Source of the DNA: Lactiplantibacillus songbeiensis
Lineage (GTDB): Bacteria > Bacillota > Bacilli > Lactobacillales > Lactobacillaceae
NCBI RefSeq assembly: GCF_005405125.1
Contig: NZ_BJDL01000003.1
Span: forward strand, 1-64,000
Reading direction: 5' to 3'
DNA length: 64,000 nt
Below are positions 1 to 7,082 of this stretch, one piece after another (the stretch's first letter is position 1; each line of letters opens with the position of its first letter). The notes below the pieces were generated by a model, which was given only the letters and a program-made list of their open reading frames with translations, was not told the origin of the DNA and did not search any database. A program made the position numbers and the translations under genes.

Positions 1-61
1 GGAGCTGGGTATCTACGCTCATTTTATCCATTATCAGAACACCTCAGATTGTGTTCCAACT

Positions 62-160
62 TTTGGGGTACACCTCAGCTTTGGCTTCAAAATGGTCCAT
101 GGCGTTCCAGCGTTTTAGGAACCAACCGGCAGGCGGCAATTTCAACTGGCGCTAAGCGTA
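62..160 (-). repeat. Palindromic repeat, left-module fragment
   Basis: Read on the minus strand, this is the left end of the composite repeat described at 35547-35942: a degenerate copy of the terminal CTTGGTGCTAGTT motif, then GCCGCCTGCCGGTTGG, TCCTAAAACGCTGGAACG and the CATGG..CATTTTGAAGCC block. A second short copy of the GGCTTCAAAATGG block lies at 200-212. The rest of the element is missing or outside the window. The first 60 bases show no gene. Confidence 0.75.
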
Positions 161-223
161 AATTAATGGTTGATTATTTTTAAATCTTGAGGATCGTTAT
201 TGGCTTCAAAATGGTAATCGGAC

Positions 224-254
224 CAAAAAAACGCCCACCAAATAGGTGAGCGTT
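224..254 (-). terminator. Rho-independent terminator of the amino acid ABC operon
   Basis: On the minus strand the stem AACGCTCACC / GGTGGGCGTT (one G-T pair) with a 5-base loop is followed by seven T residues. It lies directly after the stop codon of the ABC ATPase gene and closes the three-gene operon. Confidence 0.85.
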
Positions 255-259
255 GTGGG

Positions 260-1021
260 TTAGTTATTAGCTTTGTCAGAGATGGTGGTGAATGTCATCG
301 CGGCTAAGAAGTCAGCAATCCGCTGGGTCGGCTGTTTGAAGAACTCAGCCGGTGTGCCATTGAATAAGATCTTGCCGGCTTCAACAAATAAAATCTTATC
401 AGCGACGGCACGGGCGAACTCTAAGTTATGTGTCACGATAATCATCGAATCTTTTTCCTGGGCGAGTTCTAGTAAAACGCGTAGGACCCCCGCTTCTAAC
501 TCGGGATCTAGAGCGCTAGTAGGTTCGTCTAACAAGATATATTCTGGATTCATCGCTAGTGATCTAGCAATGGCCACACGTTGCTGCTGGCCACCGGAAA
601 GTTGGCTAGGATAAGCTTCAGCTTTATCGGCTAAGCCAACTTTAGTTAAGAGTTCCAACGCCGTCTTTTTAGCGGCAGCGGGAGTTTGCTTTAAGACTTG
701 AACTGGACCCTCCATCACGTTTTTAACAACTGTTAAATGTGGGAAGAGGTTGTAGCCTTGAAAGACCATCCCCGTTTTACGACGTAACGTTAAGATGTTT
801 TTACTACTTAATGGCTTTGTAAAATCGATAAGTTGGTCGTTAAAGGTATAACGGCCACTTTCAGGCCGCTCTAATAAATTAAGTGAGCGTAATAAGGTCG
901 ATTTACCAGAACCAGAAGGCCCCACAATGACCGTGGTTTGTTGTTCTTTAAATTCGGCATTGATATCAATTAACGCTTGATGGTCGCCGAAAGTTTTATT
1001 AACGTGTTCTAATTTAATCAC
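260..1021 (-). CDS. Polar amino acid ABC transporter, ATP-binding protein
   Basis: This is the cytoplasmic ATPase that powers uptake of a polar amino acid. The 253-residue length is normal for the GlnQ/TcyC/HisP family. Visible motifs are Walker A GPSGSGKS at about residues 34-41, the Q-loop region at VFQGYN, signature LSGGQQQR near 141, Walker B YILLDEP near 160 with D-loop SALD, and the H-loop histidine in IIVTHN. It is the last gene of the operon, 11 bases after the permease stop; its AGGAGG site overlaps the end of the permease gene, suggesting translational coupling. The family does not fix the substrate; the partner binding protein resembles cystine binders, so a TcyC-like role is an inference. 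Confidence 0.93.
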   Translation of the reverse strand: MIKLEHVNKTFGDHQALIDINAEFKEQQTTVIVGPSGSGKSTLLRSLNLLERPESGRYTFNDQLIDFTKPLSSKNILTLRRKTGMVFQGYNLFPHLTVVKNVMEGPVQVLKQTPAAAKKTALELLTKVGLADKAEAYPSQLSGGQQQRVAIARSLAMNPEYILLDEPTSALDPELEAGVLRVLLELAQEKDSMIIVTHNLEFARAVADKILFVEAGKILFNGTPAEFFKQPTQRIADFLAAMTFTTISDKANN

Positions 1022-1032
1022 GGGAACTCCTC

Positions 1033-1740
1033 CTAATTGGCCGTCTTAATGTAACGCGAGCTCCGTTTCTCTAAGTAGCCTTGCAGCCAACTGAGAATTG
1101 AGCAGAGGATCGCATATAGTGCTGCGACCAACGTATACATCACTAGCGGCTGGTAGTTTTCAGCCGCAATCTGTTGACTGACTTCAAACATTTCGATGAT
1201 CGTAATCGAGGCGGCCAAAGAGGTATCTTTCACTAAACTGATAAAGCTGTTGGATAACGGCGGTAACGAGACTCGTGCGGCTTGGGGCAAGATGATGCGT
1301 CGTAACACTTGCGGCTTCGTCATACCAATCGAGTAAGCCGCTTCCCACTGACCTTCGGGAATCGATAGAATCGAAGCCCGAATGGTTTCAGCACAATACG
1401 CTCCGGTGTTAAGTGAGAAAGTCATGATTCCAGCGGTCCAGGGGTCTAATTGGATCCCGTTGGGGAAGACCCCTTTGATTTTGAGATACGGCAAGCCAAA
1501 ATAGACGATGAACAATTGGACTAGTAACGGGGTACTGCGGAACAGCCAAACATAGAAATAAGCAACTGCTTTGAGAATTGAGAACCAGCCATGGCGTGGT
1601 GACAATTTCACTAGAGCCGTCAAAACCGCTAAGATTAAACCGATGATAAAGGACACGATTGCAATGGGAATCGTGTATTTAAGCCCCGCTAGAGCGATTT
1701 GCGGGGTCGCTGTGACAATGATATGCCAGATAGAATTCAT
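1033..1740 (-). CDS. Polar amino acid ABC transporter, permease
   Basis: A membrane subunit of the HisM/GlnP family (235 residues) with about five hydrophobic segments. The conserved cytoplasmic EAA loop, which contacts the ATPase, is visible as EAAYSIGMTKPQVLRRIILP around residues 133-152. The N-terminal half carries the family sequence FRSTPLLVQLF. The ATG start has a strong AGGAGG site 11 bases upstream. It lies between the binding-protein and ATPase genes and is read with them. Only one permease gene is present, so the transporter probably uses a permease homodimer, as in TcyABC-type systems (family knowledge). Confidence 0.93.
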   Translation of the reverse strand: MNSIWHIIVTATPQIALAGLKYTIPIAIVSFIIGLILAVLTALVKLSPRHGWFSILKAVAYFYVWLFRSTPLLVQLFIVYFGLPYLKIKGVFPNGIQLDPWTAGIMTFSLNTGAYCAETIRASILSIPEGQWEAAYSIGMTKPQVLRRIILPQAARVSLPPLSNSFISLVKDTSLAASITIIEMFEVSQQIAAENYQPLVMYTLVAALYAILCSILSWLQGYLEKRSSRYIKTAN

Positions 1741-1786
1741 AAGTGTAAAGCGCCTCCTATAACGCGTAATGGGTCAACCTATGTAG

Positions 1787-1804
1787 CCCGTCAAATTGAC
1801 GGGG
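1787..1804 (-). other. Intercistronic hairpin between binding protein and permease
   Basis: A perfect inverted repeat CCCGTC/GACGGG with a 5-base AT loop lies between the binding-protein stop and the permease start. It has no T-run, so it is not a classical terminator. A stem here would protect the upstream mRNA end and could explain higher binding-protein output; that role is inferred. Confidence 0.5.
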
Positions 1805-1809
1805 AAAAA

Positions 1810-2622
1810 TTACTCTTTAGTGACATCACCACCGAAGTATTGCTTCGATAGCTTCGTCAAAGTACCATCTTTTTTCAATTCATTAATGGCTTTGGTAATC
1901 TGCTTTTGTAATTTAGCATGTTTTTTAGTGACGATGGCGCCAATCTTTTGACTGGCAATGGCATCACCACTGTCAATTAACTTGATGCTGGCATTGGGCT
2001 TTTGTTTTAAGTAAGCATAGAATGCTTCACGTGAGTTAATCGTGCCATCAACGCGGCCTTGATTAACGAGATCAATGGATTGTTGGAAACCATCCGTTGG
2101 GGTAATCGTTGCGCCTAAACGCTTGGCATCCTTGGCATTGTTCGTCGTCGTAGCTTCGGCGACTTTCTTGCCCTTGATATCGGTAATCTTTTTGATGGTT
2201 TTGTTAGATTTCTTAACCGCTAATTGTGATTTAGAATAGATGTAAGGCGTTGAGAATAGATATTTTTGTTTCCGGGCCTTATTTTCTGCAATATTGTTGA
2301 ACACAACATCGTATTTATTGACATCCAAACCAGCGATTAAGGAATCGAACTTTGTTGGGACGAACTTAACTTTTAAGCCCATCTTTTTAGCGACATCACG
2401 GGCTAAATCAACTTCAAACCCAGTTAATTTGCCATCTTTACGGTAACTGTAAGGCTGGAAAGTCCCTTCCAAACCGACCGTTAACGTGCCGGAAGTCTGT
2501 AAGTCTAAATTAGACCCAGCGGCACTACTTTTACTGCTTGAGTTATTCCCGCAAGCTGTTAAGACCACAGCTAGTGCGACCCCGAATAACGCAAGACTTA
2601 ATTTTTTAACTAAACGTTTCAT
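1810..2622 (-). CDS. Amino acid ABC transporter, substrate-binding lipoprotein (cystine-type)
   Basis: An extracellular solute-binding protein of the SBP_bac_3 family, 270 residues. A Lys-rich N-terminus and hydrophobic stretch end in the lipobox LTAC (Cys about residue 24), followed by a Ser-rich linker, so the mature protein should be lipid-anchored outside the membrane. The sequence LTVGLEGTFQPYSY, then LTGFEVDLARDVAKKMG and DSLIAGLDVNKYDVV, follows the pattern of cystine/polar amino acid binders of the TcyA/YckK type. It is the first gene of the operon and has a good promoter about 40 bases upstream. Cystine as ligand is an inference from overall pattern only. Confidence 0.9.
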   Translation of the reverse strand: MKRLVKKLSLALFGVALAVVLTACGNNSSSKSSAAGSNLDLQTSGTLTVGLEGTFQPYSYRKDGKLTGFEVDLARDVAKKMGLKVKFVPTKFDSLIAGLDVNKYDVVFNNIAENKARKQKYLFSTPYIYSKSQLAVKKSNKTIKKITDIKGKKVAEATTTNNAKDAKRLGATITPTDGFQQSIDLVNQGRVDGTINSREAFYAYLKQKPNASIKLIDSGDAIASQKIGAIVTKKHAKLQKQITKAINELKKDGTLTKLSKQYFGGDVTKE

Positions 2623-2660
2623 AGCGTAAGAACACTCCCTAATTTTTTTGACACCTACCT

Positions 2661-2689
2661 ATCATAAATGAAAAGTCACTAACTGACAA
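2661..2689 (-). promoter_or_regulatory. Sigma-A promoter of the amino acid ABC operon
   Basis: On the minus strand TTGTCA and TATGAT are separated by exactly 17 bases, about 40 bases before the start codon of the binding-protein gene. No riboswitch or T-box structure is recognisable between promoter and start. Confidence 0.75.
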
Positions 2690-2735
2690 AAAATAAGTGC
2701 TTATATTGATGGTTTTCTAGTTATTAATTGGGCCG

Positions 2736-2845
2736 CTTGGTGCTAGTCAAAATTGCCGTCTACCGGTTGGCTGCTAAAATGCTCGCTGTGGGCTATTTTA
2801 GAAGTCAACCAGAGTGGCAAGTTTAATCCAACTAACGCTAATCAC
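2736..2845 (+). repeat. Palindromic repeat, shortened copy with both ends
   Basis: Begins with CTTGGTGCTAGT and the CCGGTTGG block, and ends with CAACCAGAGTGGCAAG and a CCAACTAACGCTAA end. The centre of the composite element is missing, leaving about 110 bp. It lies between the transporter promoter and the terminator of the aminotransferase gene. Confidence 0.75.
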
Positions 2846-2920
2846 AAATTAAGTCTATTTTATCGGAGCTAGCCAGTGACCGCAATGCTAGCTAATAACT
2901 TTTGCCAATGGTTAGGCACA

Positions 2921-2950
2921 AAAAAGAGTTTGGCAATTAGGCCAAACTCT
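2921..2950 (-). terminator. Terminator of the aminotransferase gene
   Basis: On the minus strand AGAGTTTGGC / GCCAAACTCT form a 10-bp stem with a 6-base loop followed by six T residues, 14 bases after the aminotransferase stop codon. Confidence 0.85.
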
Positions 2951-2963
2951 GATTAAAGACGTT

Positions 2964-4196
2964 TTAGAATTGGATCGCTGTTTTTAATGGTAGGGCTGGT
3001 GCTACGGCTTGGTTAGCTTGTAGTAAGGCACCGAGCCGCTTGATCCCGGCAGTAATGGTGACGGGGTCTAAGCTGGTAAAGTTCAAGCGGAAGCCGTTTT
3101 TAACCGTACGGCTTGCGAATTGGCAAGCGGCCGGGACATAAGCCACGTGTGCTTGCGGGAGTACTTTAGTTTCTAATAATTGTTTAGCGTCGATATCGCT
3201 AGGCAAAGTCACCCAAATGAAGAAGCCACCAGCTGGTCGCGTATACGTGATGTTTTTTGGGAAGTACCGATCCAAGGCAGCTAACATGGCATCGCGTTTG
3301 AGGCGATAGGCGGCGTTGATCGTAGCAATATGCGCGTCGATATCGTGTTGATCCAAATAACTATTGATTGCTTGCAAGGTGACGTTTGGTGATTGCACAT
3401 CAATCGCTGATTTTAAGCCGATTAATTCTGACATGATTGGTTGGTCAGCCACAATCCAGCCGGTCCGCAAAGCGGGTGATAAAATCTTTGAGAAGCTAGA
3501 AATAAAGATGACCCGGCCCTCAGTATCGTAGTGTTTAATCGCTGGGACTGATTTACCACTATAACGGAGATCACGATAGGGACTGTCTTCCAAAATAATC
3601 ACATCATATTGGTTGGCCAAGGCGACCATTGCTTGCCGGCGTTTCGCAGATAACGTAGTGCCAGTTGGATTATGGAAATCTGGAATCGTATAAATGAGTT
3701 TGATCTCTGGATGAGCCTGTAAGGTTTTACGCAAAGCCCGGATATTCATCCCATTTTGATCAACGGGAACTTCATAATAAGTCGGTTCGTAGGTGTCAAA
3801 AGCGGCGAGCGCCCCCATGTAAGTTGGTCCTTCTACGACCATCGCGTCACCGTGATTCAATAATAATTTAGCTACCAGATCAATTGCTTGTTGGCCGCCT
3901 TGCGTCAACATGATGTTATCAGCAGTCGCCGTGACGCCGGCATGTGATTGCATACGGTCAGCTAACTTTTGCCGTAAGTTTTGTGGGCCTTCCGTTGCTG
4001 AATATTGGAAGATTGCGGGTCCTTGTTGATCGATAGCGGTTTGATAAGCTTGTTTTAAGTCTGCATCTGGAAAACGACGACTATCAGGGAAACCGCCCGC
4101 AAAGGAAATGTTTTCTGGATTTACACTATTCTTGAAAATTTCATCTAAGTCGGATGTATCGTTAGCTAATACCCGGTTTGCAAATAATTCTTTCAT
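2964..4196 (-). CDS. PLP-dependent aminotransferase (fold type I, LysN/AraT-like)
   Basis: A cytoplasmic aminotransferase of class I/II, 410 residues. The pyridoxal-phosphate lysine is in SSFSKILSPALRTGW; upstream are YTIPDFHNPTG with the conserved Asn-Pro-Thr and EDSPYRDLRY. This set is typical of 2-aminoadipate/aromatic/multi-substrate aminotransferases rather than of MocR regulators, since there is no N-terminal helix-turn-helix. The ATG at 4196 is preferred over an in-frame GTG 15 bases upstream because the GGGGG site is spaced correctly for the ATG. It is divergent from a LysR regulator, which probably controls it, and next to an amino acid importer. The true amino donor cannot be read from sequence. 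Confidence 0.88.
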   Translation of the reverse strand: MKELFANRVLANDTSDLDEIFKNSVNPENISFAGGFPDSRRFPDADLKQAYQTAIDQQGPAIFQYSATEGPQNLRQKLADRMQSHAGVTATADNIMLTQGGQQAIDLVAKLLLNHGDAMVVEGPTYMGALAAFDTYEPTYYEVPVDQNGMNIRALRKTLQAHPEIKLIYTIPDFHNPTGTTLSAKRRQAMVALANQYDVIILEDSPYRDLRYSGKSVPAIKHYDTEGRVIFISSFSKILSPALRTGWIVADQPIMSELIGLKSAIDVQSPNVTLQAINSYLDQHDIDAHIATINAAYRLKRDAMLAALDRYFPKNITYTRPAGGFFIWVTLPSDIDAKQLLETKVLPQAHVAYVPAACQFASRTVKNGFRLNFTSLDPVTITAGIKRLGALLQANQAVAPALPLKTAIQF

Positions 4197-4331
4197 AATT
4201 AATGCCCCCACATTCTGTTAAATCCTAATTAATTTCTTGATGACCATATGATATGATGGAGGGTAGATTTAGTAAAGCTCAACTTTTTCAATTATAAATG
4301 AAATTCATTCATCTAAGGAGTAAAGACGACG

Positions 4332-5231
4332 ATGGCCAATTTTGCGTATGAAGTATTTGCCACGGTGGTTGCCCAGAAAACCTTCTATCAAGCGGCAGCG
4401 ACCTTGAATGTCACGCCCAGTGCAGTCAGTCACTCGGTGAACCAATTAGAAAAAGATTTAGGGTTCCCGTTATTTATTCGAAACCGTTCGGGCGTTGAAC
4501 TAACCAGTGACGGCCGCCAAGTCTTACCATATGTGCAAGAGATTTTGAATACGGAGAGTAACTTACGCCAAGTTGCGGATAATATCCAAGGCTTGCATTC
4601 TGGGTCAGTCCGGATTGGGGGCTTTAGTAGTGTCTGTATCAATTGGTTGCCACGGATTATTCGACGCTTCAATCATGAATATCCTGATATTGAGATTTCA
4701 GTCGTTCAGGGGAATTTTAATGAAATTACGAAATGGGCCAAGATTGGGACGATTGACATTGGGTTTACTGCCATGCCCGTCAATGAGAATTTATTAGTAC
4801 ATTCACTGATTAACGATCCCATCTATTGTGTGACCCCAGCCGGTTTTGTCCCTGAAAATGGCGAATACATTACGATTGATGATGTCGCTGATCAAAACTT
4901 TATCTTGCAACAAAGTGACTACGATCGGGATACGAAGTTAGCGTTGGATCATTATCATGTCACGAATAACTTCTTACGTTTCTCAATTGATGATCAGTCG
5001 ATTATTTCGATGGTGGAATCTGGTTTAGGGATGGGTATTTTGCCGAAACTCGCTTTAAAGAAACTAACCGGGGATGTCAACACGTATCCATTTGCGGAAC
5101 CTTATAACCGTGAGATAGCGCTAGTGGCGAATAAAACGCAATCAACCGCACCATCGACGGCGATGATGATTCGCTCGATTAAGCAGTTCTTAGTTGACGA
5201 GTATGGTGACGAGATGCTTTGGCAAGCGTAG
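4332..5231 (+). CDS. LysR-family transcriptional regulator
   Basis: 299 residues, the standard LysR length. The N-terminal winged helix-turn-helix spans about residues 5-65, with AAATLNVTPSAVSHSVNQLE as recognition region, and the C-terminal part is a periplasmic-binding-protein-like effector domain. ATG start with AAGGAG about 10 bases upstream. It is divergent from the aminotransferase gene with 135 bp between the starts, the usual LysR arrangement, so it may regulate that gene and itself. The effector is unknown. AT-rich inverted sequence near 4298-4312 (AATGAAATTCATT) could be part of an operator. Confidence 0.9.
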   Translation: MANFAYEVFATVVAQKTFYQAAATLNVTPSAVSHSVNQLEKDLGFPLFIRNRSGVELTSDGRQVLPYVQEILNTESNLRQVADNIQGLHSGSVRIGGFSSVCINWLPRIIRRFNHEYPDIEISVVQGNFNEITKWAKIGTIDIGFTAMPVNENLLVHSLINDPIYCVTPAGFVPENGEYITIDDVADQNFILQQSDYDRDTKLALDHYHVTNNFLRFSIDDQSIISMVESGLGMGILPKLALKKLTGDVNTYPFAEPYNREIALVANKTQSTAPSTAMMIRSIKQFLVDEYGDEMLWQA

Positions 5232-5250
5232 GGCTTGAGGTTGTGAGTGT

Positions 5251-5299
5251 AAAAATAAGGATTCAGAAAGTCGCAATTGATTTCTGAATCTTTATTTTT
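5251..5299. terminator. Bidirectional terminator between LysR and DUF915 genes
   Basis: A long stem AAATAAGGATTCAGAAA / TTTCTGAATCTTTATTT flanked by A-rich and T-rich ends works in both directions. It lies between two convergent genes. Confidence 0.85.
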
Positions 5300-5328
5300 A
5301 GGCTTGATAGATTAAGTTATGTTTGGTG

Positions 5329-6171
5329 CTAGTTAATCGAATCTTGAATGAGGTTGGCTAAGCGCCAGCTACTGAATAATCGCGCGTGACTGGCCCGCCA
5401 AGTATGCAGAATCCGATGTTGATAGCGATTGACTTGATTTTTGAAGATTGCTTGACCAGCTAGTGCACTCTGAACCGGCACGACGCCATCGCCATGTTTG
5501 ATCCCTTTAGCATTTCCAGCAATTAGCGTTACGTTGATGGCTGAGTGAATGTTTTTTCGTTGGGCAATGAGCTGTTTTAAGGTGGCTGTTTGCTTAGTTG
5601 CGTGAACCGCCGTTGCCGTATCGTTATTTTGTTTTAAGCTGGTTCCATTGAACGGGGTCGCGATGGCGACAAAGTTTAGTGGCGACAAGCTAGCGGTCGT
5701 GCGAGCGAGGTAGTTGGTCGCCATTAAGCCGCCATCGCCGTATGCTAGTAAATTGTAGTGCTTAAAAGCCAGCTGTTGTTTGGCGGTCGTTATAATGGTC
5801 GTCATCCAATGGGCCTGTTGGGTAGCAGTCCCCGTTGGCAAGTTGAGCTGTAAGTAGGGCCGATTATCATGAGGTTGCAACTGACCATGGAAGGTGACAT
5901 GATCAGTTTTAGTGACCTGAATCTGAATGATGGATTGACTGCCATTATTCTGTTGTAGTCCCGCCACTAATTGACGACTATTGGCGGGACTGACGTGGTT
6001 ACCTAATAACAAAACAGTCGGTACGCGATTTGTTGATGTAACGGTGACTGCGTTGACGGGCTGCTTCGGTTTGCGCACTTGTCGTTGCCAGAGCAACGTA
6101 CCACCAATGACAGCGATTAGGATTGTGAACCAGCCGGCCGTAATCAGGGCTTGCTTTGTGGTCGTCTTCAT
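5329..6171 (-). CDS. DUF915-type alpha/beta-hydrolase-fold protein, catalytic Ser lost
   Basis: 280 residues with an N-terminal membrane anchor or signal segment (ALITAGWFTILIAVIGGTLL), so the body lies outside the cell. Order and spacing fit the DUF915 alpha/beta hydrolases common in lactobacilli: an early LLLGN..ANSR strand, a central LLAYGDGGLMATNYL nucleophile-elbow region near residue 142, then GDGVVPVQSA carrying the acid region and a late HARLF histidine. In active members the elbow reads G-H-S-M-G-G; here the Ser position is Gly, and the oxyanion HG is replaced by GN. It is therefore probably not an active hydrolase (inference). Single gene with its own terminator. Confidence 0.75.
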   Translation of the reverse strand: MKTTTKQALITAGWFTILIAVIGGTLLWQRQVRKPKQPVNAVTVTSTNRVPTVLLLGNHVSPANSRQLVAGLQQNNGSQSIIQIQVTKTDHVTFHGQLQPHDNRPYLQLNLPTGTATQQAHWMTTIITTAKQQLAFKHYNLLAYGDGGLMATNYLARTTASLSPLNFVAIATPFNGTSLKQNNDTATAVHATKQTATLKQLIAQRKNIHSAINVTLIAGNAKGIKHGDGVVPVQSALAGQAIFKNQVNRYQHRILHTWRASHARLFSSWRLANLIQDSIN

Positions 6172-6385
6172 CGTGCTCGGTTACCTCGTTTCCAAATATG
6201 TAGACTTTTTAATGCTAATTAGCTTGGGCTTGTTGTTCTGGTTAAGCCGGAGTTGGCTGGAACGTGGCGACTTTAACTAACATTAGGATGAAACTTACTT
6301 TAAATTTAGCTTAATTGGGTGTTAGTTGCAACTTGTGACTGTAGTCGATATTGGTAGATCATATGATTATTAATCAGAATAAATG

Positions 6386-6556
6386 CTTAGCGCTAGTTGA
6401 ACTTGCCGCCTGCTGGTTGAGTTTGTGGTCGACAATAGACAATCATTAATTCCCGTTGATTAACGCCGGGCGGGCCAGAATTGGCTCAGCGGCCACCACG
6501 TTCCAGCCGATTCTGGACCAACCAGAGTGGCAATTTACGCCAACTAACACCAAGCG
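6386..6556 (+). repeat. Palindromic composite repeat with deleted hairpins
   Basis: Has both outer ends (CTTAGCGCTAGTTGAACTTG and CCAACTAACACCAAGCG) and the start and end of the right module (ACGCCGGGCGGGCCAGAAT ... CCAGCCGATTCTGG). The inner hairpin of the right module is cleanly missing: GGCTCAG is joined directly to CGGCCACCACG. About 170 bp remain of the roughly 396-bp full form. Confidence 0.8.
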
Positions 6557-6634
6557 TAGACTAAGCCTTTTGTTTTAATTAACGAAGCCAGGCTGGCTGA
6601 TTAAACAAATTCTGGTTTTAGTTCTGAAGACAGC

Positions 6635-6666
6635 AAAAGACCCGACCAAAAGATTTGGCCGGGTCT
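6635..6666 (-). terminator. Terminator behind a short open frame
   Basis: On the minus strand AGACCCGGCCAAA / TTTGGTCGGGTCT pair with a 4-base loop, followed by TTTTGCTG. It lies 12 bases after the short frame at 6679-6738 and does not serve any longer gene, suggesting a separate small transcript. Confidence 0.75.
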
Positions 6667-6678
6667 CCTTAAAGGCAA

Positions 6679-6738
6679 TCAGTCGACTGCTCCGTACAGG
6701 GCAGAGACTGATGCTTTAAGATTAGATATGGTACTCAA
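6679..6738 (-). CDS. Possible 19-residue peptide gene
   Basis: A TTG-started frame of 19 codons on the minus strand, coding for a Ser/Ala-rich peptide beginning MSTISNLKAS. A strong AAAGGGGG ribosome site lies 9 bases upstream and a clear terminator lies 12 bases downstream. A possible promoter further upstream (TTGACC, 17 bases, TAAGCT) would make it a self-contained mini-gene. I do not recognise the peptide. It could be a leader, a small toxin or just part of a small RNA; the support is the arrangement, not homology. Confidence 0.35.
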   Translation of the reverse strand: MSTISNLKASVSALYGAVD

Positions 6739-6828
6739 AAAGCATCACCCCCTTTCATTAATTGTCTGTAGCTTACACTGGTTTGCCAGTTGGGTCAATT
6801 AATTAGTTCGGTAACCGATGAAACGTGC

Positions 6829-6925
6829 TATAATAACGTTCCTTGGCAGGGGCGCGGGAGTCTTAATGACGCCACGAGCTTTAATTGGACCGGTTGACTT
6901 TTATAAGTTAACCGGTCCTTTATTT
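6829..6925 (+). ncRNA. Candidate small RNA with own promoter and terminator
   Basis: An extended -10 box (TGCTATAAT, TATAAT at 6829-6834) is followed by about 45 bases containing the hairpin GGCG..CGCC and then a terminator hairpin GGACCGGTT / AACCGGTCC with a T-rich tail. The predicted transcript is about 85 bases and contains no convincing reading frame. It lies 160 bp in front of the nupC-like gene, so it could be a leader of that gene or an independent RNA. It does not match a riboswitch class I can name. Confidence 0.45.
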
Positions 6926-7082
6926 TGATCTAACCGGGCTTAATTCGTTTTTTAATGAAACGAGTCAGTTTTTATTTAGGAAGGCTCCCTCCCGTTAATT
7001 ATTTATGGTATCTTAATAAAGGTAGTTTTTTCTTAATATTTTATTGGGTTGCTAACGTTTATAGGGAAGAGGGATTATTCAC

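Noticed and set aside
5981-6280. Plus-strand frame of 99 codons overlapping the DUF915 gene
   Set aside because: Its first two thirds are antisense to the DUF915 gene, it has no ribosome site, and the hydrophobic end alone lacks a good start.
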